Below, piece after piece: positions 45,831 to 59,945 of a stretch of 60,000 bases of DNA. Numbering within the stretch: the first letter of the stretch is position 1; the number at the start of each line of letters is the position of its first letter. The DNA is from Bolinopsis microptera (lineage: Eukaryota; Ctenophora; Tentaculata; Lobata; Bolinopsidae), in NCBI RefSeq assembly GCF_026151205.1, contig NC_087074.1:6326001-6386000 (forward strand). Reading direction: 5' to 3'. The notes under the pieces are model-generated. The model was given only the letters and a program-made list of their open reading frames with translations. It did not search any database and had not been told where the DNA came from. Position numbers and translations under genes: made by a program.

Positions 45831-48800
45831 GGCTGGTCACACACATCTCAATTAAAATTACCCTAGGCTACTGTTTTCCAAGTCTTGTCCTGTGAGTAAA
45901 GTATGTGTGAGGTGTGAGAAAGTTTTAATAAAATTATTGTATATTTACTTTTGAATTTTTAAAATCTAATTTGAGAATGAAGTTTAAAGAAATCTTAATT
46001 AGCACTGTATAGTTTAAGATATTTATAGCTTATTATAACCATTGATACAAAGGCCATAATCTTTCGCCAGCTCTCCAATATCCACCTTGAAAGCTTGAAG
46101 CTGCATGTTATATCCTTGAACTACACAATATAAACTAAAGAATGTTTTAGTGTAGACTTTTTGTCACAACAAGACTGTAACCTATAATAACAACTATAAA
46201 AGTATAAACAGAACCCCTAATGTCTGCTTACAATTTTTCTTCTAGTCCTAATCTGAGCCTTGTCTCTATAAACTTAACTGAACTAGCGTTTCGGTGTGTG
46301 CAAAAGCTTCCAGGCACGCGCATTCCTTGCCCCGTTAGTTACCTGTCCTTCCAAAACCAAACTAGCAGTCAAGGACAAAAAGTCATACACCAATTATGAA
46401 TTGTTTTACATCTTTTTATTCTGTAAAAATGTGCTAAAATTAAATTTCTTGTTTCATTGAATTTCTTGTTTCATTGATCCGTGCCCTTTAACCAATGTTG
46501 TATCATAATTGTTAGATTGACCTAATCTACTATATTTCAGACCAAGGAATGATAGTTAGACAACTGCAGTTAACTAAGTCACACAAAATGTGACATTTGA
46601 ACCATTATAGTGCCTAACAACAATAGATTTTCTATCTGAGCAGTGCATATGGGAGTATGGGTTACGTGGCTATAATGTTCAGAACTTCTGAACGTGCTAG
46701 GTTAATATATGTCAAAATTAAGCCACTATCGTCGAAAACGCTATCATTTTTGTTTACCAATATCCTCAAACTCAAATGAACGTGTCCATATACATTGTTT
46801 GTAGTATATTATTTGTAATTGTAGCGAGTTATCGGATGTTTTATCTTTGAGCGAGGCTATCTTTATAGGAGTAGTCAAGAAGCTTGAGTTTTGGTGCTAT
46901 GACGTGCTCCAGATTTTAGAAGATCTAAATATAAAATCTTTTAATATAATGGGAATTGAGCAGTGAGATTGGTTTCCTTTCTACATGATAACTCATATTG
47001 CTGGTGCAGTGATGTTAGGCATCTGAGTTTGGGTATTTTAAGGAGCACTCTCTTTGGGAGACCACTGTCCAATTATGCTTTCAAATGATATTAGGTTAAA
47101 ACAAGCTGCGGGGAAGGTTTTGATAGTCAGCTTAAATAAATTGCGACTACATAAAATCACTGAGACAAGAACAACCATAAATAAGGAATGACAACAAATA
47201 ATTTGAGTGTTCACTAACATTTACATTATTTATATTGCTGTCAATCGATATTATTACGTAAGCCACCTAATTTTACATACCAGCAAATTCATGGAAAAAA
47301 CGACACTTCAAACCTCAAAAATATGATTAACAATCGAAACCAGAAACAGCTGCTTATAATGAAGTTGCACTGCTGAAAGATGTATGAAACAGCGATAGTG
47401 AAAAATCGTGATTGATAGAAGCTGGAGTAGAGTTGAATGGTGAAGGTTTTCTAAGTGTACGTATATGTACCTTGTTTTTGATGAAGCTTTAGTGGGACAC
47501 GAATGGATGGAGACATCCTGATCCGGTAGATTTCCACAAAATGGTCAACCCAACAAAGACTCGGCAGTAAACCTGAAATTGTTAACGAAAGCACAAATTG
47601 ACCATTGGCGATGAACTTTAAGTTTTAATCACTCGAAATTAACATGCTATACCTTTGATCATGAATCACAGACTTTTAATCGAGTAAATAGTGTAGTCAA
47701 ATATGAAGTATAGAATAACTGAATAAGGTGTTATTAAGGCTAGACGTTAACTAAGCTTGAAGCAAACTACTGAGGGTATAGAACCAGCGCAGCACTCCTG
47801 ACAAAACCAATTTTGCAATTTATCCAATGCGAAAATACGTATTAACAGTTAAATGAAAAAAGTTTGGGCGAGCGATTTAGTGAGCGCGAAAAGAATATGC
47901 AGCAGCATTTCTTGTTATATATTACTATTGGGGTTGTAAGACTTTGGATCATGGGTGATAAGATACTTTTAATTAAGAATATACGGAATATACCTATTTC
48001 TTTAACTAGTAATCTAATTTCTTTAATACTTTTTATCCACACTAATTATATTTATAGCTCATAACTGAATCACTATCAGTTTGATTGTCGACGCGATTTC
48101 AATACTTCAATATTTTTGTAAGAAATGATATAATGTGATTATCAAACTTTGAAAATTTACTAAAATGTAAGCATGTATAAAACGTACAAAATATTTTATG
48201 ACACAATTATCGAAAATTCTCATTTCATCCTCAATTTAAACATTAATTTAACCTATACACCACCTCAGAGTGACACAAAAGTAAAATTATATTCACATAT
48301 TATTTCATGTCAACTTAAAGTTGATACAAATCTTACTATATAATAAACTGTATTCACTGAAGCTTATTATTGTCTAATATGTAATAATTTTCTATAATAA
48401 TAACACTAAGAACTTCTAATTTGAGATTTTGAGGAGTTACCGCTATTTTTAATTTAACTACAGGATTGTCAAATATGCGCTACGATTCTTTAAAATATGT
48501 ATTTAGATTAACAGCAATAAATACTAAGTTTAAAACTTATAATATTAATATTACTCGATTGAGTTATAAATTGTTATCGCACTGTAAGAAAAAACATGGG
48601 CTAATTCATGGGAATTTATTTTAAGTTGTGAGGCACTGCCCAAAAACACCCCTGATACTCCAATAGAAATCATGTTGATCATGTCCTGTCCACTCATGAA
48701 TCCAAGAAATGTTTCTTAGAATGTATTGGTCGAAAAAACCTTCATTAATTTAGATTCATGAGGCAACCACAATTAGCATTATTCGCCGGGTATGAAAAGC

Positions 48801-49124
48801 AGGAGCCTAATTCATAATTAATTTTGACCGTTAAATTTCCTTTTTTTTGTTTTTTTGTTGTCAGGGGCCGTTTTTCGTGCAAGCCTCACGTGTTTTAATC
48901 TTAAGTCATGAAATAATGATTTTCCGCAGGTTCTAAAAAAACTTAATAAATATTAGTATTACTTAATCAGAACTGCATACACAGATAAAGTTTTCGAGAC
49001 CTGTGCCCATATTCAGTATTCACACCAACTTAAGTAATTATCATGTGATTAACAATCAACTGGATCAATTAACAGTTTGTAATGTAATAACAGCGTGTAA
49101 TTAACGTGTTACTACAGGTGCTTA
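45831..49124. other. Intergenic, 3' side of SoxE
   Basis: Over 3 kb, AT-rich. Short open frames (47038-47220, 47842-48064) have no domain and no convincing splice context. No RNA gene recognised. Confidence 0.4.
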
Positions 49125-52100
49125 TCATTTAGAGGTGGAATTAGGGTCCTGGCCATCTTTGGGCAGGTACATATCAAATTCGTTAACATCAATGTCCTTG
49201 ATATCATTAAGAGAGGACAGTGCGTCTATAACAAGCTTGCTCTGGTCGTGTGGGGACGCGTTCTGTTGCTGTGCGCTCATGACGTCACGTGGAGAGGAGG
49301 TCACGTGGGAGACACGTGGTGTGATCTCCGGAGCTCGTGTCACGACGGGGGAGAGCTGCGGAGGACGAGAGGTGGTGGAGACTGGGGTGGAGACCACGGT
49401 GCAGGGGGCTGGGGAGGCGGTGGTTTTCAGGGTGAAGGAAGGGGACGTTACTGCTGACTGCTGAAATTATTTGCAGGGTTAAGAGACCAGCCATATTTAT
49501 GGAGTTGTTATCAGAAGGGAACTGTAACAGAAAGTTACACTTAATACACGTGGTAATTTGAACTGTAACAGGTGTTACTATCCTTACCTGTACAGGACCC
49601 CCTGGGTAGAAGGACTTATGTTCCACTTTAACAAGGGGAGGCTGCTCGTAGGGAGATCTGCAGGGGTAAGAGAGATAGCTAGCTCCTCTGGGGAACAAAC
49701 AACTGCTGCTACTGATCGGTGGGGCTGGTAAGTGGGATCTAAATACCGGGTCGTTCGGTCTCATGTACCTGGGACAAGAAGGAGGTTACAATGGCAAATA
49801 TAGATTGTGCTTTTAATATTAATTCTAATATTGTACACTGTTGCTATATCTGTGAATGACAAGAAATGAAGAGTTATTTAAATAAAGGTTGATCTCTGAA
49901 CTAACCCGGCGAGTATAGAAGGAGAAGAGTAGACAGAAGCTTCAGAAGCTAAGAATATTCTGGAACTGGGGAGTTCTGTGCAGGAACTGAGGGAAGGGCC
50001 CTTAGAGGAAACAGAGTGTTAGCTTGTTGTAACACACTATTAACTTAGCAAAAATAATTTAAATAGCTCTTACAGTTACAGTTGTGACTTGCGAACTCTA
50101 TCCAAAAATTGAAAATATCAGCAAAAGAAGCCTACATTCTACAAGCAGCTCACCTCAGAAGAGACGGGGTTGTTAGGGAAGGAACTGACCGGGCCACGGT
50201 ACCGGAACTGACAGGGCTGTCGGGAACTTCCGACCTCACTTCCGGGAATGGTACTGTCCGGGGACATGCACGCGTTCTAGAGGAGCAGGATATGTTAATA
50301 TGATGTTTAGTAGGATAGTTTCAATGTGAATTATTGGACTGTAAATAGAGAAAAGAAGGGGTGATACTAGCTTTTAGGTTATAAAGACAATTATACATTC
50401 TACCGTTATGTAACCTATTACTTGCAACTACTAGATAAGATAAGACACTAGATAAGAAGCTAAGTTCCAGGCACCTGTTGTGAGATAAGAAGCCTTGTAT
50501 TAGCAGTAAAGTCGTGGTCCGGGTTAAGTAGAGCTCTCTTAGCTAACGTCTCTATTTCGTGGGGGAGTCTCTCTGTTGGTCTCTTCAGGTGCTTCCTCTT
50601 TTTAGGACGGTACTTGTACTCTGGGTGTTGCTTCTTGTGGATCATCCTCAGTCGCTCCGACTCCTGGTCGTGTTCGTTTATTAGTCACAGGATGAATAAA
50701 AGCTAAAATTTATTAGGTTTCTAAGAAGTGTTTGTCAGAAGTGGTTTATTAGGTTTCTAGCTGCCGTTACTTATTATGAACGACCACAAACCACTTAAGA
50801 CTGACTGTGAAATTAAATGATTAAGACAGTTTACTTGTGGTAAAACAGATAATAGTTAATAAAGAATGTCATTGAATAAGAAGGAACCCAACATTCCTCA
50901 TAAGAATTTGTCAGCTCACCTTGATGTAGGGGTGCTTGTCAGTCTCACTCAGCATTCTCCACAGCTTCCCGAGTGTTTTACTAAGCTCGGCGTTGTGGAG
51001 GTCAGGGTACTGATCTGCCAGCTTCCTTCGTGCACTCTGTGCCCACACCTGTGCAATGGCTTGTTAATCGGGTAATTAGTTTATTGGATAATTAGGTTAA
51101 TTGGGTTAATTATTTTATCGGATAATTGGGTTAATTGGGTTAATTAGTTAATTGGGTTAATTAGTTAATTGGGTAATGAGTGAGTTGGATATCAGGCTAA
51201 TGGTGTTTTTAAGACGTAAAGATCGCGTGAACTAAATATATGATGCAGTAGGAAGAGTAAAATGTTACAGTCTTGTTAATGTTACCAGGACGACATGAGG
51301 CCCCGTCTAAAGTGACAATCTGACAACATTACTGAGCACTGACAAGATTTACACACCTCTGACAATAAGGCAGAATAAATTAATGATTTCTCTCGGAATA
51401 TGGTGACATTTTCCCGTAGACACAAGTAACTGATCGATTATAGACGGTGAGGAAGGGAGGTGGAGAGAATGAAACTAAAAAAACCGGACCTATTCTACTC
51501 CAGACAAATCGGAATTTAACCGGGAATAAATTGGCTCAATTTCAGATGTTCGACGGAATGATACTGTCACTGGATAATTCCGGTTCTAATTTATTTCTGG
51601 ATTATTTCTAATGGAGTTCAGATATTCATTTCAGAGAAGGAGAATGGGGGGAAGAGTGCTGCAGGACATGATAGTGCTATGATGGTGGCTCGATCACAAC
51701 ATCAGATTTCAGGAACATGTCAGACTCGTCCCATTCCGCCAGACAACAAGACAAATCAAACTTTAGAAAGATAGGGAGAGAAAGGGAGAAAGGGGGACAT
51801 TTAAAATGTTTTGTACGAGTGTAAAAATGTTACTAAACCTGTGGTTGGAAAACATTGCTACCAACTAAAAAGCAAAGCCAATGAAATATGACGTCATAGC
51901 ACGTGAAATCACGTGATATAGAACAGTGGTTGAGAAACACGTGATGTTGATTGGGAGCACGTGTCAAGTGACAACTTCACCCGCGCTCGTGTCTGAACCG
52001 ACAATGTACTCACCCAGTTTATACTAGATCTCTGATACAATCCTCGAACTACACGCCTTCAGAGGTATTAACAATGGGAAACCAGGTCTCAATGTTTCTA

Positions 52101-55100
52101 AACTACAGCGGACACTCCCCCGCACTCAGTTATTAAACGTTACAGCATGCACAACTCATCCCGACCAGCATCGGTCATGTCTGGTAGTTTTTAAAATTAA
52201 TTTCAAGATCTAACTCAAGTTGAATCATTGAGTGATAAACTGAAGGGTCGCAGGCTCTCAACTCCTTTTCTTCTGCAGCTGTGGTTTATTCAGTGATCTA
52301 CATATCGTGTTTGTTAATATTTAGTGTGATGACCAACAGGATCTTTTCAAAGTTATTTTGAGGATTTTTACAGCCAATTCTTTCTCGTCTGTGATATAGA
52401 TGTCCGGTGTTCAGTTTATTTAAACTTGGTAAATTGTAAACTTGATAATTTGTAACCTTTAAATCATGTTAATTGCCCCAAACTGATTAATCAAATACTC
52501 GACATAGTTTTACTGTTTCTATTCAAACTGTTTCCAACGTCGCATGCATAACAACCTAACAGAGTCTTCAAATTTCAAATAAAATAATTCCTAAGCTCTC
52601 TCCAGAACAGACTTGTTCAGAGCACGTGATAATATTAATTTTAGTTCTAAAAGAGTTGAGGTGCAGTTAGTTCACACCATCTTCTCCACCTATCTGACAA
52701 GTAAAAGAGGAGTATGATATGCAGTGCACGCGTGCCAACCTTCACAGTACATGACACTTGCTCCTTCATAAACCAAGTAGACGTGTCAGTGTCAGTTGAC
52801 ATGTAACATGATGATCATGGTAAGCAGGAGCGAGCTCGGCACGCGCTTGTAATCCCGCTCAACATTTGCGTCTACATTTACAGATTATTTCACAAATATC
52901 TGTCTATATTAAGATATTGAAGTTGGAAGAGGTGGGCGGGGGTCATTATTCCTCGTTAAAATATGTACCCCCACGGTGTTGAAAGTGTTATTACTATAAC
53001 ACTGTATAATATATCCCAGTAACATATCAGTACTACTACGAGTAACTGTGGGATCAGACTGACAGTGTCTGGAGCTCAACATGAAGTACTATGAACTGTA
53101 CAAACATCTGACAATAGCAGGTAACTGACAGTAGAGTGGTACGGGAAAAAGAAAGAGAAACCAGAGAGAGAGAAAGAGAAACAACAGAGATAAACGTTGG
53201 GTGACTGGTAGGTACTGGTGTCTTGCAAGTGTCTGGCACTTGGTCAATGACTCCATCTTGTGATCCTGGCAGTGCCAGTGAATATAAAAACGTCTACAAG
53301 ACAGGGAGTATGCTTGTAACAAAAGAAGCAAGGACTTCTAAGTTCTATTGTTTATAAGTCAACAGTCAACTTCAAACTTGCTAAACACAAGGAACCATCC
53401 TCCAATAACCCACCAGTCTCCCGCTCTCTCCCACCGTGCACCACCTCCCACCGTGCACCACCTCCCGCTCTCTCCCACCGTGCACCACCTCCCTCCCACT
53501 ATCCCCCCACCGTGCACCACCTCCCTCCCACTATCCCCCCACCGTGCACCACCTCCCTCCCACTATCCCCCCACCGTGCACCACCTCCCTCCCACTATCC
53601 CCCCACCGTGCACCACCTCCCTCCCCCAGCCCCCCACCGTGCACCACCTCCCTCCCACTATCCCCCCACCGTGCACCACCTCCCTCCCACTATCCCCCCA
53701 CCGTGCACCACCTCCCTCCCACTATCCCTCCCACCGTGCACCACCTCCCTCCCACTATCCCCCCACCGTGCACCACCTCCCTCCCACTATCCCCCCACCG
53801 TGCACCACCTCCCTCCCACTATCCCCCCACCGTGCACCACCTCCCTCCCACTATCCCTCCCACCGTGCACCACCTCCCTCCCCCATCCCCCACCGTGCAC
53901 CACCTCCCTCCCACTATCCCCCCACCGTGCACCACCTCCCTCCCCCATCCCCAACCGTGCACCACCTCCCTCCCACTATCCCCCCACCGTGCACCACCTC
54001 CCTCCCACTATCCCCCCACCGTGCACCACCTCCCTCCCACTATCCCTCCACCGTGCACCACCTCCCTCCCACTATCCCCCCACCGTGCACCACCTCCCTC
54101 CCACAATCCCCCCACCGTGCACCACCTCCCTCCCACTATCCCCCCACCGTGCACCACCTCCCACTATCCCCCCACCGTGCACCACCTCCCTCCCACTATC
54201 CCCCCACCGTGCACCACCTCCCTCCCACTATCCCCCCACCGTGCACCACCTCCCTCCCACTATCCCCCCACCGTGCACCACCTCCCTCCCACTATCCCTC
54301 CACCGTGCACCACCTCCCTCCCACTATCCCCCTATCCCTCCCACCGTGCACCACCTCCCTCCCACTATCCCCCCACCGTGCACCACCTCCCTCCCACTAT
54401 CCCCCCACCGTGCACCACCTCCCTCCCACTATCCCCCCACCGTGCACCACCTCCCTCCCACTATCCTACCTACCAGCTCTTTAATAAGCACAGTATCTCC
54501 ACAATAACGCCCTTACCAGTTGAGTATCAGTAGAAAAGTGAAAGCGGGGGAGGACTTCTCCTCCGTCTCTCTGTAACAAAGTGCCGACTATAATCAGACA
54601 CGGTGACAGTGTATTCGTGTATAGTCAGGGGTGTGTCGTGTATAGTCAGCCGGGAGTACTCCTCCCCCTCCCCCACCTCCTCCTCCTCCTCCCCTCCCCC
54701 GCACTGTATAACGTGTAAAGTCGCCTCCCTCCCCCGCTGTCTGCCTGACAAGCAGTACATCATGTGTGGCACTCTGCTCCTCAGGTGTGAAGTTAGCTGG
54801 ATCTCGCTGTTATTATCTATTATTATCTATACAGGTGATCAGTACAATGTCAGGGACCAGCCCTGAAGTACAATGTGTGGGACCAGCCCTGTGAAGGTGT
54901 GTTGCTCTATACAACACTCTGTATTGTTGGAGACCGCGGAAAAGGGGCCGATATTAGATGGTAACGTAATACTGGCGAGGGCTCAACATGCGTGGGAAGT
55001 GTGATAGCTCAGTAACATGTGGGGAGTATAGCTGTAAGAAGCAGTTTTGATTGTTGTGATCGAGGGAACGTGCTCGAAAGGTGATATCATTTTACCACAT

Positions 55101-58100
55101 TATTTTCATCTCAGATTCTTGGAAACGGTTTCAAAGCATGGCATCTAAATCCCAACGGATTCTAGTCAAAATTGTAATAAACAATATTTAATCCTACTCT
55201 AAAAACTCTTGCAATTATAAAATAACACGAAATTTAGCAAGAATACACACATCTAGAGCCAAGAGATTCAACTGTATAACCAACATTCTCTCCACGATAC
55301 CAATGTTTTACTCCCAAGATGTTGAGACTATTCCCAGTCCTACAACCCTCCTCCTCCACTCTATTTCCTCCTCAACATCACTAGGTTACTAGTGACTAGT
55401 TGTCCAGCACAACACTAGTCCCAGTATTCCAGAACTACCAGTCTAGTACCGCCACCAGATCCCTGCCCTAACGTCTCAATTACACTTCTAATCTAATGAT
55501 ACCCTGGTCATTGACTGGACAGGACCTCCTGTCTTTACTAACAAAGGAAGTGTTTCAAATCAGGACTACTTAACAAGCTCTTATCCGGGGAAATAAACGC
55601 ACTAAATGTAGGTGCTGACTGCAAAAGTAGCTGTAGAGATACAGATCTCCTGAAGCAGCAGTAAGTAGTGAGATCTTTACTCACCTCCCTCCCTCTCTTC
55701 TAGCCAGTCTGAGATTATAACGAGGTAGTCTGAGTAGAGATTAGATTAGAAGGGGGGAGAGGAGCAAGTTTCCCGGTAGCTCCATCCCGTCTGGAAGCGA
55801 GCTGAAGTTCACTGCTCACTGTAGCCAGACAACACCCCTGCTTCACCCTACAGAACCCTTACATCACTACCAACCAGTGGCGGGACACTCTCCCCTCGTT
55901 CCAGCTCTCTCTCTCTCTCTATAAGTCTGTGGTAGCTAAATATCAGCTCTAGTCTGGATTATAAACTGAACCTAGGGCGGATTAGTAATAGGGCGGAACT
56001 GAACTTAGCAGGCTACGTTGTACGACCTAAACCGTTCACACTACTTTATTTGAGGAGTTAAAAGAGGGCTATCTCTTTGTGAAGACTACTCTTTTGATCT
56101 GATAATACTAAGTACAAGTGATGATCTAGCCAGATAGATAGACCTGTGTGGCCCCGGAGTTATGCATATGGGACTTTAGTTTATGAGACTTCAAGTTATG
56201 GGACTTTAAGACGAGCTCACTGCTCACTGCTCGCCAGAATGAGCAGTGATGAATTAACCTTGTACAGTGACCAGTAAGGTGAAGAAGTGACTAGCGAGAT
56301 AATATAAGAACGTCATGTCTCAGGAGGGTTTTAAGACTAATAGATCCTGCTGATCTGTGACCTTCACCCCCCAGAGGAATGCAAAGTGACAGCTAACTCC
56401 GATCCTTTGCCTGCAGACGATAATGTAATTGCCAGCAAATCTGTCAAAACATTTATCAGCCGGTCTAAACTGAAAATGTTTGCAAAACTCTGCGGATTAA
56501 CCACACGTGTCAGCTGCCAGCCTATCAGAAACCAGGAGACCGTCCAAACAACCAATCACAAACCAGCTAGAAGTTCAGGTAACCAACGTCTCTCACTTAG
56601 TAGTGGGGCTCTTCTCCAAACAACGTCTTTCCGGTTCGAACACTTCCATTTAGTTTGGCAAATATGCACAGCATTTCGTCACAAACTGAAATATAGCCGG
56701 AATCCAGGGAGCCAGCCTAGCTTATTTCATGCCAACTACCGGCCTTCAGACCTATCGCTAAAAATAGACCCTCAAATATCCTAAATATAAGTATAACATT
56801 TTGCCGAATCTGCGCGGAGAGTTTTTACATATTCCCATTGCAATCTGAAGTATCTGTCAATTTCGAAACTGAATCTATTTCGCTTATCGAATAAGACAAA
56901 CCTCTAATTGAAATAGTAGAACCTGTTTTAGTACTTATAACTCCAGTACTTAGTAATAGTACATCTCCCCGCACAAATCAGCAAGTTTACACCAATCCTG
57001 ATGAGAACAGCTAGAGTCTGTACCAGGCAGCTATAAGAACGGGGTCGACCTTGCTTTTCCCACCAGACTATATATTGTAACGGAAACTGATGTTTATCAG
57101 AACACTTGGCTACAATTTGGGAGTTAATGGTTTGTTTTTCTAAGCTAACTGGATCTAATAAGAGTGCTGTGTCAACTCTCTGTGTTTATTCAGCTAACTC
57201 TTCACATCTAGAGCTACTGGTGAGAGGTATGAAAATACACGCCTCGCCCATCCTGGAGTACCAGCAATAACTATCAGCTATAAACTATCAACTGCTAATC
57301 ACAATAAATATAATTAGAGATTTTATGGCGAAAAATCTGGAAAATTCGCGTTTTGTGAGCAGAACGGCTGTAAAATTTTCGCGTTTTGTGAGATCACAAA
57401 AAAACTTTGGCGATAAGTTAGTCAGTTGGCGGAATGCAGCTTTATTTTGTAATGCCTAATAAACATGGTCACCCTATTCCCTAATATAAACGTTACGATT
57501 AGTGTATTTTTAGAGAGGGACACCGGGCAGCTGCACACAAAAGTGAAAACGTTTATTTTGACCGGAGGCAGCTGCAAGACAAGTGAAAATATTTGTTTTG
57601 ACCTGACTCTCACAGTCCCCTCATCATATTAATTCACTGCTCCACTCAGCTGTATTTTTCTGCAGTCCCACATCCTAATCAGGGTCCGTCCCAATTAATT
57701 TGCCATTTATCCGGCGATGAAGTAAGATATTTGATGAAATTTGGGAAATTGGATTTTGTTGTTGCCCACTTCACCGATCGAACAGTGAACTGCCACATTT
57801 GGTAATGGGACACAGTGATCGCACAGTGGTCAGTGGTGGTTGCCATTTGATCACGAAGGAAATTCATTAACCCACTAAGTCACACGACACACGATCTCCA
57901 GAAATTCACACCAGAAGTGGTCGAACTAATCTCAATGTAGTGCAGGTATACTCCACCTGATCCAATTTTCTCCAAACTAATTAGTTTTATGAGACAGTAT
58001 TATCAGAAAGTTATGCGCTTCTCTCCAGAACTGTCAGAACACCAATGTCCCGTCTTATCGCGTCACAGATAACCAATCCGTCCGTTTGATTGCGAGTTGA

Positions 58101-59945
58101 CGGGACAAGTCAGACCTAGAGTAGGCTGGCTCGTTAAGGTCAGACCTCTCTGCAGAGCTTGTTGGGTAGTCTATCGGGGAACTAAGGACCCGTAACTACT
58201 TTATAGTAAATCAATTAACCTTTTGTTGGAATGGATGGAGACAGTTGGTTAGGCCACCACAACATAAGGGTCACATAAGCCAACCAGCTGCAGAATTCGG
58301 GACGAGAGCCAATCAGCTGCAAGTATTTGAGACGAGAGCCAATAAGAAGGCAGTATTCGGTGGGAGAAGAAAAAGAGTGTTGTTAGAACGCAGGGTCTGG
58401 AGATTAAGGTTCAGTCTAACTACTCAGATCAGATCCCCAGCTGACGGAGGTACTATAATTCAATACTGTCGCATACCCACCTACCCCTAACCCAGCAGGG
58501 AATCTCCTAGCTAGTTAGTTCCCCTTCTCTTCCTACTCCCCGGTATTGTATTTAAGCAGATGGCCGTAACTAAAGTAGACGCGTTTCGACGGAGCTCACG
58601 GTGAAACTGGTCCCGGAGTGGCTGCTGCCCACTAACGCACAGTCAGTTCCAACTATCCAGGACAGAAACACATCTAATTCTCACTAGACGAACACTAGAC
58701 GTGGTGTCTCAACCAGGGCCAGGACGAATACCTTGACCACCCCAGTGCTCGCTTACTGAGTACAGAGCAATTGCAGGGGGTCTACAGACCAGTAGCATCT
58801 CGTCTAGCCCACACTCCCCCCGACAATCTGTAGTCTGATCTAATGGAGCCACTCTTCCTTTCAGTCGTTAATTGGAAAACCAATCCAGATAATGTGATCA
58901 ATAGAGCTGTAGCCCTGAGCTGTAGTCCTTATCGAAATCTAATGAGAACCTCCACTATTATTCACCCCCGCTTAAAGATCTGGAGGACAAAATTACTGCA
59001 TTTTATTATTCGAAACTAAATCTAACAAGGGACAATATTTCATTTGATGGCATGAGTTTGGAATAAAATCAAGAGGACTACCACGGGTTTTATACGCTCA
59101 AAATATTGAAGAATTATGATGCATAAAGTTCGAACGGAATATAAAAAGCGCCATCGTATTCACAATTTATCAACGCGAAAATTACTGCCGATTCAATTTT
59201 TAACGTCTCAAACTCTTAAAACAAAACGTACCAGTCGTTAACAAGAAGTCAGGAGGAAAAGAACTAAAACAGTAAACTTACCCAGGATCGCAGAACAAAT
59301 CCCTGATATATATAAGGACAGGGCTATTTTAACCCGATCTAAAAGTGACAACAAATCCAAGATGAGGCCTGGACCAAATGATCGGAAACCCTACTTATTG
59401 ATATAATAGTTGTACAGCTGAACATCTAGATGGTGGTGTGTAACTGTTCAATAATTACAGGGACAGTCTCTGTCTATTTAAAATATTCAGAACATTGCAC
59501 CTTAAAACGTGAGTATAGCCACTGCGCTGGGTAACTTGGTACCTAATAGAGCCCTCCTTAGACAGGCTGAAAATCCATATAAATCTCAAATTAAAGCCCT
59601 CCAAATAAGTGCCCAGAAAACTCTGAGCGGTGAAGTAAGGAGAAAGGAGACAGGATCCCGACCAGCTAACGGTGAAATAGGTGAAACGATCGATCGGATT
59701 GCAGGATTGGGGCGAGATTTTACTCAAAAACAAGTTCAATTAAAAGTGTAGAAAGCTGATAAAGCAACAATTCTTACCATGAATGCGTTCATGGGTCGTT
59801 TTACATGAGAGATGTCCTCAGCAGGGGCTGATTTTTGAGGACTCTGGCTAGACGAAATCGCGGAGGATCTGATGAAATCGTCAGAGGTAGTGGACTCAGC
59901 GCCTCCTAGCGTGTAGGTAGGACTTGTGCTCGAGTCTGCCATCAT
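49125..59945 (-). CDS. SoxE: SoxE (Sox8/9/10-group) transcription factor
   Basis: Seven coding exons on the minus strand: 59778-59945, 50920-51048, 50475-50663, 50154-50276, 49906-50000, 49588-49768 and 49125-49460. All junctions are GT-AG and in phase, giving 406 residues. The HMG box spans exons 1-3 (about 47-124): [10 protein letters not shown], then [33 protein letters not shown], then [13 protein letters not shown]. The [20 protein letters not shown] signature is that of group E. Near the C-terminus lies [10 protein letters not shown], matching the conserved FDVNEFDQYL transactivation motif of vertebrate SoxE, only about 20 residues from the end. SoxE proteins bind the minor groove and direct cell fate. 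Introns interrupt the box after NAFM and after PYIK. Intron 1 is 8,729 bp. The last exon's acceptor is an ambiguous CAGCAG. The second codon is also Met; either could start. Confidence 0.93.
51064..51178. repeat. Simple repeat based on TTAATTGGG
   Basis: About twelve imperfect units of GGGTTAATT or GGATAATTA in SoxE intron 1, immediately upstream of exon 2. Confidence 0.85.
51889..51963. promoter_or_regulatory. CRE and four CACGTG E-boxes in SoxE intron 1
   Basis: One full CRE palindrome TGACGTCA (51889-51896) and four CACGTG hexamers (51900-51905, 51910-51915, 51938-51943, 51958-51963) within 75 bp. A further CACGTG is at about 52623. CREB/ATF and bHLH-Zip factors bind such sites; enhancer activity is inference. 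Confidence 0.45.
53413..54473. repeat. 32-bp GC-rich minisatellite, about 33 copies
   Basis: The unit is CACCGTGCACCACC followed by TCCCTCCCACTATCCCCC; some units vary in length or carry CCCCAGCC in place of ACTATCC. Since 32 is not a multiple of 3, every + frame stays open for over 300 codons with the same peptide period, which is an artefact. It lies in SoxE intron 1; on the transcribed-RNA strand the unit is G-rich with several GGG runs. Confidence 0.93.
54474..59777. other. Remainder of SoxE intron 1
   Basis: No further exon is supported. Short tandem features: TCGCGTTTTGTGAG twice (57346-57360, 57379-57393), a pyrimidine-rich CCTCCTCC tract (54659-54706) and a CT run (55904-55920). Open frames such as 56386-56784 lack recognisable domains. 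Confidence 0.5.

Noticed and set aside
47038-48064. Possible small genes downstream of SoxE
   Set aside because: Short AT-rich frames with no homology signal or consistent splice sites.
53413-54473. Three overlapping proline-rich ORFs of 331-378 codons
   Set aside because: They are translations of a 32-bp minisatellite in all three frames inside a SoxE intron on the opposite strand; there is no unique sequence or start context.
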